From contig JAIOSH010000598.1 of the NCBI GenBank assembly GCA_021107685.1, positions 1 to 6,914 on the forward strand: a DNA stretch of 6,914 nt, given 5' to 3'. Both the position numbers and the translations under genes were made by a program. Positions within the stretch are counted from its first letter, which is position 1, and each line of letters starts with the position of its first letter. Source of the stretch: Bacteroidales bacterium (GTDB lineage Bacteria; Bacteroidota; Bacteroidia; Bacteroidales; SMBSF39). Shown piece by piece: positions 1-6,402 of the stretch. Below the pieces are notes generated by a model. That model was not told the origin of the DNA and did no database searches. It was given only the letters and a program-made list of their open reading frames with translations.

Positions 1-26
1 AAAAAAGCCACTTTTTCGTGGCTTTT
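1..26 (-). terminator. Intrinsic terminator of the tRNA-Val transcript
   Basis: Read on the minus strand, a 9-bp stem (AAAAGCCAC paired with GTGGCTTTT, plus-strand positions 18-26 and 3-11) closes a 6-nt loop and is followed by a T run that reaches the window edge. The stem begins immediately after the encoded CCA of tRNA-Val, and its first base is the final A of that CCA. The hairpin therefore ends the tRNA transcript with essentially no trailer. Read in the plus direction the T run is only four long, so rightward termination would be weak. Confidence 0.85.
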
Positions 27-103
27 GGTGGGAGTTACTGGATTCGAACCAGTGACCCTCTGCTTGTAAGGCAGATGCTCTGAACCAACTGAGCTAAACT
101 CCC
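26..103 (-). tRNA. tRNA-Val, anticodon UAC
   Basis: The minus strand folds as a complete cloverleaf. The acceptor stem GGGAGTT pairs with AACTCCC (103-97 with 36-30), and the D arm is GCTC-AGTTGGTTCA-GAGC. The anticodon stem TCTGC/GCAGA closes the loop CTTACAA, giving anticodon TAC (reads GUA and other valine codons). The T arm ACTGG-TTCGAAT-CCAGT is perfect. The discriminator base is A (position 29), followed by an encoded CCA at 28-26. Without the CCA the tRNA body is 75 nt (29-103). It is expressed from the promoter at 200-230, through the tRNA-like remnant at 120-188. Confidence 0.96.
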
Positions 104-119
104 ATTTTTTATTTTAATA

Positions 120-188
120 AACTCCGTATATCTGACCCTCACGACTTGTTGGTCGGGATGCGTCTGAACCAATTGAGCTAAATTCCCC
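120..188 (-). pseudogene. Decayed tRNA-like remnant (tRNA pseudogene)
   Basis: On the minus strand this begins GGGGAATTTAGCTCA, then ATTGGTTCAGA, closely matching the acceptor 5' strand and D arm of the intact tRNA-Val 16 nt downstream. GAGGGTCA, matching the variable-loop region, is also kept. What should be the T arm (GGTTCGAATCC) is absent, the acceptor 3' strand does not pair with the 5' strand, and the D stem carries an inserted base (GACGC instead of GAGC). The anticodon region (CGAC, CAACAA, GTCG) cannot form a normal 5-bp stem with a 7-nt loop and has no U33. This is a broken tandem tRNA gene, not a functional one. Its original identity is unclear; a valine relative is plausible from the similarity to the neighbour. 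Confidence 0.72.
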
Positions 189-199
189 TAAAAAGTTTG

Positions 200-230
200 C
201 AAATTTAATTAATTATTTTTTTTACGCAAT
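200..230 (-). promoter_or_regulatory. Bacteroidota-type promoter for the tRNA unit
   Basis: The minus strand carries ATTG (230-227), a 19-nt spacer, then TAAATTTG (207-200). This fits the known Bacteroidota primary sigma-factor consensus of TTTG near -33 and TAnnTTTG near -7 with a 19-21 nt gap. Transcription would start within about 10 nt of the 5' end of the tRNA-like remnant at 188 and continue through tRNA-Val to the terminator at 1-26. It also separates the tRNA unit from the efflux operon that ends at 253. Confidence 0.7.
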
Positions 231-252
231 ATAAAAATTGATTTTTTTTATT

Positions 253-1632
253 TTAATATTCCGATATTATACTTCCTGTTATTCTCATCAATTCGGTTTG
301 GGTATCAATTAAATTATAAATTGCTTCCAACTTGCCAATTGCTGCATTTAAATAAATAAGCTGCACATCGCGATAATTAAATGAATTAATAGCACCTGAT
401 TTGAATTTCTCGTTTGAAATCTGAAGGTTTAAGCTTGCACTTTCCTGATTTGCTATTGCTACCTCATATAATTGTTTTTTAATGCTATATAATTCAAAAT
501 AATTAATAAGTATATTACTTAAACTTTGTTTCATTTCTGCAATCGTTAACTCCCCTACCCTTTCCTCAATCTTTGCATTTTGTATTGCACGCTTTGTATT
601 TCCACCATTAAAAAGATTAAAGCTTAAAGAAAAATTTGCATAATAATCATAATTATTTGAATAAGAAACCGGAACATTTTTGTATTTTATTCTGAAATTG
701 AAATTATCAAAGCCTGCATTCAATGCAATTGTCGGATATAATGAACTTTTTTGATAAGATATTTCTTTTTTCAGGATTTCCTGGTTTATATACTGGTTAC
801 GAAGTGTTTTATTTTCTGTTTTCATTTTATCTAACAGGTCATTTAGCATAAAGTCATATTCAATAATTTTAAACTCATCACTAAGATTATATTGAATATT
901 TGAATCTTCACCAAGAAGCAAATACAGATTTAACAAAGCATATTTCACATTTAATTCCTGAAGCAAATAATTTGAAGAGTCACTCAAGTATGAATTTTTT
1001 GCCTGAAGGACATCATAAGTTACAACACTTCCCAATTCTTTTCGTGCCATAACATAATTATACCTGTCGCCTGAAAGTTTTTTTACTTCTACCAAAACTT
1101 TCAGCTTCTCTCTTTCAAGAAGAATTTTATAATATGCTAAAATAATTCCCTGTATAGTATTTTCCACAATAATAGCGGCATTGCCTTCGGAAAGCTGTTC
1201 TAATGCCTGTAATTTTTGTTTTGAAATATTTATTGCAAAACCACTGAACAAAGTCCATCCTAAATTTATGTATGGATAAATTGAATTTGTATAATATTCA
1301 TCTCTTTCATCAGGATTTATTTTGCCCGGAGTATTATCATACCTGTTGCTTTGATTCAACCCTAAGGTGATTGAAGGAAATTTACCAACTGTTCCCCACG
1401 AATTATTGTTTTTAGCTATTTCAACATTTTCATTATAAATCCTGATTTGGTAATTATTTTCAAGTCCTTTTTCAATAGCATCTGCAAGAGACAGATCTTC
1501 CTGTGCAATTGAGGAAAGGCAAAATAATACTAAAAAAGCAGTAATAAAATATATTAGCCTTAAAAGAAAAATATTTATTGTTAATTTATTTTTAAAAACA
1601 TTCATAATAATACATGATTTTTTTAAAGTCAT
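253..1632 (-). CDS. TolC-family outer-membrane efflux channel protein
   Basis: This is the outer-membrane channel of a tripartite efflux pump. It would form a trimeric beta-barrel with a periplasmic helical tunnel that docks on the adaptor. The precursor opens with a basic stretch, a long hydrophobic core (IFLLRLIYFITAFLVLF) and a probable signal peptidase I site after SSIA, before QEDLSLADAI. There is no lipobox, because Phe precedes the only Cys. The mature part shows the twofold repeat of the outer-membrane efflux protein family. Each half has a helix entry (SLADAIEKGLENNYQIRIYN), then FPSITLGLN or YPTIALNAG strands, an aromatic/Gly strand (GWTLFSG, SFNLFNGG) and long coiled helices. The length, about 450 residues, is normal. 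Start choice: AGGAA (1646-1642) abuts the ATG at 1641 but sits 9 nt from the ATG at 1632, so 1632 is preferred; an ATG at 1605 would also leave a good signal peptide. It is the last gene of the operon, 55-65 nt after the pump gene. No convincing terminator follows it. Confidence 0.93.
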   Translation of the reverse strand: MTLKKSCIIMNVFKNKLTINIFLLRLIYFITAFLVLFCLSSIAQEDLSLADAIEKGLENNYQIRIYNENVEIAKNNNSWGTVGKFPSITLGLNQSNRYDNTPGKINPDERDEYYTNSIYPYINLGWTLFSGFAINISKQKLQALEQLSEGNAAIIVENTIQGIILAYYKILLEREKLKVLVEVKKLSGDRYNYVMARKELGSVVTYDVLQAKNSYLSDSSNYLLQELNVKYALLNLYLLLGEDSNIQYNLSDEFKIIEYDFMLNDLLDKMKTENKTLRNQYINQEILKKEISYQKSSLYPTIALNAGFDNFNFRIKYKNVPVSYSNNYDYYANFSLSFNLFNGGNTKRAIQNAKIEERVGELTIAEMKQSLSNILINYFELYSIKKQLYEVAIANQESASLNLQISNEKFKSGAINSFNYRDVQLIYLNAAIGKLEAIYNLIDTQTELMRITGSIISEY

Positions 1633-1696
1633 TCGTAACATTTCCTATCAACACACTTATTATATATAATTTATTTCACAATATTAAAGTGTTTCC

Positions 1697-4600
1697 TTAA
1701 TTATCTAAAGTTCTTTTACTGTATATAACAGCTTTTTCCATACTTTCCCTGCTTGGTTTTTTATTTGTCCATAACCATTTCATCCAGACTTTTAAATCAT
1801 TAAGCAATAATATCAAAACAGGAAAAAATATCAATAAAAAAGCAGTACCAAAAAATACACCATAAGCCATTGTAACAGCCATAGGTTTCAGGAACAGAGC
1901 CTGGAAACTCTTCTCCAATATTATCGGATAAAAGCCGACACTTGTAGTTATTGTTGTTAAAACAATGGCTCTGAACCTGGCAAGTCCGGCATTATAAACA
2001 GCTTCTTTTACAGTTTGTCCCTGGCGAAGCAATGAGTTATATTTAGCGAGAAACACAACAGCATCATTGATAATTACACCCGATAAAGCCACCATTCCCC
2101 AGCCACTAATCAATGAAACCGGTATGCCTTCCAAACCATGACCCCATGAAGCACCTAACCATGCAAGTGGAATCATCATAATAATAATTATTGCCTGTGA
2201 GAATGATTTAAAATGTATCATAATTAAAAGCACTATAAGCAAAAATGCAATACCGAAATATTTAACCATTTGATCCTGGGCTTCTTTACTATCTTTTTGT
2301 TGCCCCTGATATTCTATTTTTATATCAGGATATTTAGTATTGATCTCCGGTAAAATATCTTTTTGTATTTTTTCAAGTACAGGTGGCACCGGTTCAATGG
2401 GGTCGAAAAGGTCGGCATCAACACGTACTTCTCTTAGACTGTTATAGCGGTTTATTCTAACCGGACCACGTTCAATATTATATGTTGCAAGCTCTGACAA
2501 TGGAAATTCACCAAAAAGTGTTTTTATCTTCATATTTTCCAATTGCCCGATATTAATTCTGCCTGTTTTAGGATATCTAACCCAAACCCTTAATTCATCT
2601 TTTCCATGCTGGAGTCTTTGTGCCTGACTACCAAAAAAACCTTGGCGTACCTGATTTACAATTGATGTTTGGTCCAACCCGAGAAAATATGCTTTTGATT
2701 TTAATTTTAACTTAATTTCACGTTTTCCTAAAGCATTATTATCAGTAATATTATTTATTGAAGCAATTCTTTTCATACCATTAATTAGTATGGTTTTGGC
2801 TTCATTTAGTTTATCCAAATCCTTACCGAGAAGACTGATTGATACCGGTGTTCCGAAATTACTATTACCTGCAATTGAAAATTTTTCAGCTTCATGTATT
2901 TCACCAATCTTGTTTTTTACTCTTTGTACGATTTCATAACTTGAAACACCCCTCCTTTCCATATCAGCTAATATTACAAACGCATTTCCTGCATGAGAAC
3001 CAACCTCCAGTCCTTCAAAAGCAAAACCTGTTGAAATAAAAGAAAAATTCACAAAAGCATTTGTATCATTTAATTCCTCTCTGAGTTCTTTATCTACCTG
3101 CCAAACAGCATCATCAAATTTTCTAAGGTACTCCAGGGTTTTCTTTTCGCCTGAGCCGGGTTTAAATGCAACATTTATTGTAAATTGATCAAAAGGAACG
3201 AAAGGAAAAAAAGTTGACTTAATGAATCCTCCGCCAAATAATCCTATTGTTATCAAAAGTAAAGCTCCCGGTATAACAACTACAATCCATTTCCATTTGA
3301 TAATTTTTTTTAATAAAACACCATAGATATTATACTTCATCCAGTTAACCCATTTATCAAGCTGTTTCCTGAGTTTATTACTTGTTGAAGTTTTTTTATT
3401 TGAGTGGAGAATATATTTATTTCCTAAATGTCCGGGAAGAACAAAAAAAGATTCAAATAAAGAAAAACCCAGGCTGAACACAACGACAAAAGCCATTTCA
3501 AACATAAATCTCATACGACCTTCAATGAGGAATAATGGAAGAAAAGCAATGATAGTAGTGGCTACAGAAGTAGTTACCGCAGGCAGCACTTCCATTGTGC
3601 CATCAACAGCAGCCCGTTTGGGGCTTTTTCCATTTTCAAAATGCGTATAGATATTTTCAGCAATTACAATACCATCATCAACTAATATTCCTATTACCAA
3701 TATCATCCCGAATAATGATATCATATTAATTGTAATACCGTATAATGAACCGATAATAAACATTGCAAGGAAAGACGCAGGAATACCCCATGCTACCCAC
3801 AACGAAACCCTAAAGCTCATGAACAAACCTAATGTTATCAGAATTAATACAAGACCTATTAAACCGTTTTTATATAATAAATTTAATCTGCCTTTAAGTA
3901 AATCCAGAAAATCAAATGTAATACTCAGATTAATGTTTTTGTGTTCTTCATTAAATTCATTTGCATAATTATTACAAAATTCAGATATTTTCGCAAGGTC
4001 TTCTTCAGGAAGCTTGTTAATTGCAAATGAAACAGATCTTTTATCATTCATATATGATTCGCTGGCAACATCAGCAAACTTCAGCTTAACATCAGCAGCA
4101 TCCCTTATTAATAAATAACTGCCGTCGTCATTTGCCCTAATAACTATATCACCAATAATATTGGGGTTAACACTTCGTGAGCGGGAACGGATCAATATTT
4201 CCTCTTCGTCGGATTTAATCATTCCTGCTGAAATATCCCTGTTATTACGTGCAATAGCTGCAGCAATTTCATCAAAAGTCAGATTATATCTTAAAAGGTC
4301 GGCTTCCGTTGCCTCAACAGATATTTCCAATTCAGGATAACCATAAATTGTAATCTGTGAAATAACCCCGGATGCATACATGTCATCTTCAATCTGATTA
4401 GCATATTTTTTCAGGGTCAGCAAATCCACATCTCCTGAAAGTGCCATGTACATAGCAAAAGTTGCAGCACGCTGTTTATAAACAACAGATTTTTCAGCAT
4501 CAACAGGAAAAGAAGTAATACCGTCAACAGCATTTTTTACTTCCATAAGTGTTTCATCAAGGTCATATTCACCTGTGGTTGTAACTCTTACCATTGAAAA

Positions 4601-4864
4601 ATTTTCAGATGAAGTGGAATTAACCTCTTTAATTCCTGCTATTCCTCTTATTGCCTCTTCAATTCTAACAGTAATGGCTTCTTCCATTTCCTTTGGTGAA
4701 GCACCGGGGTAAGCAACACTAACAAATATATCTCTCGTAGAAAGCTCAGGGAAGAATGATTTCTTCATACTTAGTATGCTAATCACTCCGCCAATGATAA
4801 GAACCGCTATAATAATATTGGCATAAAAAGGATATTTTACAAACTGTGTAATTAGTTTTCTCAT
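1697..4864 (-). CDS. RND-family efflux pump, inner-membrane permease
   Basis: This is the proton-driven pump subunit of an AcrB/MexB-like tripartite exporter (RND superfamily, AcrB/AcrD/AcrF family). At 1055 residues it is full length. TM1 lies at about 12-32, followed by periplasmic porter loop 1 (about 33-332, with the family motif YPGASPKEME at 52-61). TM2-TM6 start near 334, and TM4 contains GILVDDGIVIAEN with the proton-relay pair D396-D397. TM7 is at about 525-545, loop 2 at about 546-865, and TM8-TM12 run from about 868 to the end. Aligned on AcrB, Arg971 and Thr978 correspond to R963 and T970, but the TM10 lysine (AcrB K940) is Ile932, followed by Asn933-Asp934. The gene starts 3 nt after the adaptor stop codon, implying translational coupling; no Shine-Dalgarno is seen. 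Substrate is unknown: an organic-compound exporter is more likely than a heavy-metal pump, but this is inference. Confidence 0.96.
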   Translation of the reverse strand: MRKLITQFVKYPFYANIIIAVLIIGGVISILSMKKSFFPELSTRDIFVSVAYPGASPKEMEEAITVRIEEAIRGIAGIKEVNSTSSENFSMVRVTTTGEYDLDETLMEVKNAVDGITSFPVDAEKSVVYKQRAATFAMYMALSGDVDLLTLKKYANQIEDDMYASGVISQITIYGYPELEISVEATEADLLRYNLTFDEIAAAIARNNRDISAGMIKSDEEEILIRSRSRSVNPNIIGDIVIRANDDGSYLLIRDAADVKLKFADVASESYMNDKRSVSFAINKLPEEDLAKISEFCNNYANEFNEEHKNINLSITFDFLDLLKGRLNLLYKNGLIGLVLILITLGLFMSFRVSLWVAWGIPASFLAMFIIGSLYGITINMISLFGMILVIGILVDDGIVIAENIYTHFENGKSPKRAAVDGTMEVLPAVTTSVATTIIAFLPLFLIEGRMRFMFEMAFVVVFSLGFSLFESFFVLPGHLGNKYILHSNKKTSTSNKLRKQLDKWVNWMKYNIYGVLLKKIIKWKWIVVVIPGALLLITIGLFGGGFIKSTFFPFVPFDQFTINVAFKPGSGEKKTLEYLRKFDDAVWQVDKELREELNDTNAFVNFSFISTGFAFEGLEVGSHAGNAFVILADMERRGVSSYEIVQRVKNKIGEIHEAEKFSIAGNSNFGTPVSISLLGKDLDKLNEAKTILINGMKRIASINNITDNNALGKREIKLKLKSKAYFLGLDQTSIVNQVRQGFFGSQAQRLQHGKDELRVWVRYPKTGRINIGQLENMKIKTLFGEFPLSELATYNIERGPVRINRYNSLREVRVDADLFDPIEPVPPVLEKIQKDILPEINTKYPDIKIEYQGQQKDSKEAQDQMVKYFGIAFLLIVLLIMIHFKSFSQAIIIIMMIPLAWLGASWGHGLEGIPVSLISGWGMVALSGVIINDAVVFLAKYNSLLRQGQTVKEAVYNAGLARFRAIVLTTITTSVGFYPIILEKSFQALFLKPMAVTMAYGVFFGTAFLLIFFPVLILLLNDLKVWMKWLWTNKKPSRESMEKAVIYSKRTLDN

Positions 4865-4867
4865 ATT

Positions 4868-5992
4868 CTATTTTATTATTTTAACTTCATCACCTTCCTG
4901 AACATTAACCAATGGTACTACAACCAATTTCACACCTTCATCCAAGCCCGAAAATATTAATGTTTTTTCATTTATTTTATGAATATTAATATTTCTTTTA
5001 ACCAACTTTCCGTTTTCAACTATAAACACTTCATTAAAGTTAAAAACAGCATTTCTCGGCATTTCCATAACATTTTTAATATGCTTACCATCAAACTCAG
5101 CCAATAAATACAAACCTTCATACAATTCCATATCATCCTGTTGGTTTACATTTATAAAAACACTTATTGATTGGGTTTGTGGGTTTACAAAATCTGCAAT
5201 TCGTACTATTGTGCCTTCAAGTACATTATTTGAATTTTCAGTGGTAATTTTTACTTTATCACCAATTCTTATCAGGTTAATTTCATCTACTTTAATTGGT
5301 ATTTCAAGTTCCAGCTTATCAGTACGAATAATTTTTGCGATCCTTATCCCGGGGTTTGCAATTGAACCGACTTCCAGAAACACATCTGTATAAGCACCAT
5401 TGAAAGGTGCATAAATTGAATATTTCTCTAACCTTACTTCAGAACTTTTAATAATAAAATAATCATTTAATATATTTCGGCTGGATAGAAAAGTTTTTTC
5501 CTGCGAAGAAATGATTTTGGGTAATTCAGGAAGAGGTTTATCAATTTCAATAGAATTGAAAAAATTCATCCAGTTTTTATAATTATCCGGGAAATCAATA
5601 TTAAAATCAGGAAGGGCATTGGCAATAGTATTCAAAAAACGGCTTTTTCCCGCTTTTAAATTATATTTTGTTTCTTCATCAAATATCCTGATCAATAAAT
5701 CGCCTTGTTTAAAACTTTGTCCTTTTTTAAGAGGAATATTTCCTTTTAGGATTTCTCCCTGCACTTCGGATATTACATCAACATTGTGATTTGAACCAAG
5801 CCGACCACCCTCTTTTATAACAGGAATAATATCATTATATACAACAGGGCTTGCTTTTATAAAAATTTTACGGTTCTCAGGATTTTTTTCTGCCGGTAAT
5901 TCCTTAAAGCTCATAAAATACATCATCAGGCTAATTGCTCCGACAATAATCACAATTATTGATATTAATATAATTATTTTTCTTTTGTTCAT
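4868..5992 (-). CDS. RND efflux periplasmic adaptor (membrane fusion protein)
   Basis: This adaptor (HlyD/AcrA superfamily) bridges the inner-membrane pump and the outer-membrane channel. The 374-residue protein has an N-terminal anchor (MNKRK then a hydrophobic run to about residue 28) and no lipobox cysteine. The first lipoyl half (about 70-104) holds SEVQGEI and VKKGQ-like LKKGQSFKQGDLLI. A helical segment follows (105-190), then the second lipoyl half (about 191-222, YAPFNGAYTDVFLEVGSIANPG), a beta-barrel (about 226-300, IGDKVKIT, YEGLYLLAEF) and a membrane-proximal domain (about 305-374, MPRNAVF). The middle of the helical segment is proline-rich (DFPDNYKNW, PLPELP), so the hairpin looks atypical. 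Start choice: a GTG at 6040 would open a 390-residue frame, but it overlaps a probable -7 promoter element and the extra residues precede a natural anchor start. The ATG at 5992 is therefore chosen. It is the first gene of the operon. Confidence 0.94.
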   Translation of the reverse strand: MNKRKIIILISIIVIIVGAISLMMYFMSFKELPAEKNPENRKIFIKASPVVYNDIIPVIKEGGRLGSNHNVDVISEVQGEILKGNIPLKKGQSFKQGDLLIRIFDEETKYNLKAGKSRFLNTIANALPDFNIDFPDNYKNWMNFFNSIEIDKPLPELPKIISSQEKTFLSSRNILNDYFIIKSSEVRLEKYSIYAPFNGAYTDVFLEVGSIANPGIRIAKIIRTDKLELEIPIKVDEINLIRIGDKVKITTENSNNVLEGTIVRIADFVNPQTQSISVFINVNQQDDMELYEGLYLLAEFDGKHIKNVMEMPRNAVFNFNEVFIVENGKLVKRNINIHKINEKTLIFSGLDEGVKLVVVPLVNVQEGDEVKIIK

Positions 5993-6039
5993 TTTACTAT
6001 ATAATTTTTTAAGATTACAATAAGTTAAAGTTATAGACA

Positions 6040-6047
6040 CAAAAGTA
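6040..6047 (-). promoter_or_regulatory. Probable -7 element of the efflux operon promoter
   Basis: The minus strand reads TACTTTTG, an exact match to the Bacteroidota -7 consensus TAnnTTTG, 47 nt upstream of the adaptor ATG at 5992. This would give a leader of roughly 40 nt. No TTTG is present at the expected distance upstream, where the sequence is only A/T runs, so the promoter may be weak or need an activator. The site is supported mainly by its position at the head of the operon. Confidence 0.42.
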
Positions 6048-6288
6048 GTTATTATCTATAAAAATTTTTTAATTTATTAGACGAAAAATACCAAAATTAT
6101 TGCAATTTTTTATGTTTTTGATCTTTTTTTTATACAATTACAAATAAACAACATTTAATATGTATGAATAAAATTAAATGCGGTGAGCCTGGAAAAAGAG
6201 GGGATGAAAATGGTATATCTACGGTTTAAAAGATTAAATTATTAAAAAATATTCTATTCATCTGGGTTACTTAAAAAAAAATAGGATT

Positions 6289-6296
6289 TATATTTG
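6289..6296 (+). promoter_or_regulatory. Candidate -7 element for the secreted-protein gene
   Basis: TATATTTG matches the Bacteroidota -7 consensus TAnnTTTG on the plus strand, 106 nt upstream of the ATG at 6403. The expected -33 TTTG is missing (the sequence there is CTGGGTTAC). In such AT-rich DNA an 8-mer of this type can occur by chance, so this is only a candidate. If real, the two palindromes at 6315-6347 lie inside the transcribed leader. Confidence 0.28.
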
Positions 6297-6314
6297 TTGG
6301 CAAATTGAATAAAC

Positions 6315-6330
6315 TTCTGAATTATCAGAA
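6315..6330. repeat. Perfect 6-bp inverted repeat (TTCTGA-ATTA-TCAGAA)
   Basis: TTCTGA and TCAGAA are exact reverse complements separated by four bases. It could be a protein-binding dyad or a small hairpin in a leader RNA. It directly abuts a second palindrome at 6331-6347. No T run follows, so it is not a terminator. Confidence 0.5.
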
Positions 6331-6347
6331 ATATTAACTGTTAATAT
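6331..6347. repeat. 8-bp inverted repeat with 1-nt centre (ATATTAAC-T-GTTAATAT)
   Basis: The arms are perfect reverse complements around a single central T, giving a 17-bp dyad, the size and shape of a dimeric-regulator operator. A 1-nt loop cannot form as an RNA hairpin without opening inner pairs, so a DNA-level role is more natural. It sits 56 nt upstream of the ATG at 6403. No cognate regulator is present in the window. Confidence 0.5.
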
Positions 6348-6402
6348 AGAAGGTTATTTTATATATAACGGCGTAAGTTCCAATGCTAAAAACGAAACAA
6401 CA

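Larger units (their letters stand above)
6048..6402. other. Intergenic region between divergent genes
   Basis: About 355 nt lie between the efflux operon promoter and the start of the secreted-protein gene. The first 130 nt are A/T runs with nothing recognisable. At 6180-6215 there is a GC-richer patch (GCGGTGAGCCTGG, AGAGGGGATG). In one plus-strand frame it gives a 20-codon opening from a GTG at 6183 to a TAA at 6243-6245, preceded by a TGA at 6165-6167; it is too short to call. A candidate -7 element is at 6289-6296 and two abutting palindromes are at 6315-6347. No regulator gene, RNA gene or terminator is evident. Confidence 0.6.

Noticed and set aside
231..252. Possible terminator after the channel gene
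   Set aside because: The only fold is a 5-bp A/T-only stem (AAAAA, TTGA, TTTTT), too weak to call.
253..1632. Outer-membrane channel as a lipoprotein
   Set aside because: The Cys near the end of the signal peptide is preceded by Phe, not Gly, Ala or Ser, and a signal peptidase I site follows at SSIA.
1646..1696. Possible hairpin between the pump and channel genes (ACACTT with AAGTGT, and the palindrome ATTATATATAAT)
   Set aside because: The outer arms are only 6 bp with a large A/T-only loop and no T run. This is expected by chance in such sequence.
2839..3039. 66-codon open frame on the plus strand
   Set aside because: It lies wholly antisense within the well-supported RND pump gene and encodes no recognisable domain; it is a reverse-strand shadow.
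1697..4864. Heavy-metal (CusA-type) RND pump
   Set aside because: No metal-specific features, such as methionine clusters in the porter loops or accompanying metal-binding proteins, were noticed. The TM4 D-D pair is more like the organic-compound exporters, though the substrate remains open.
5211..5393. 60-codon open frame on the plus strand
   Set aside because: It lies antisense inside the adaptor gene. Its Ser/Ile-rich translation reflects the opposite strand's codons.
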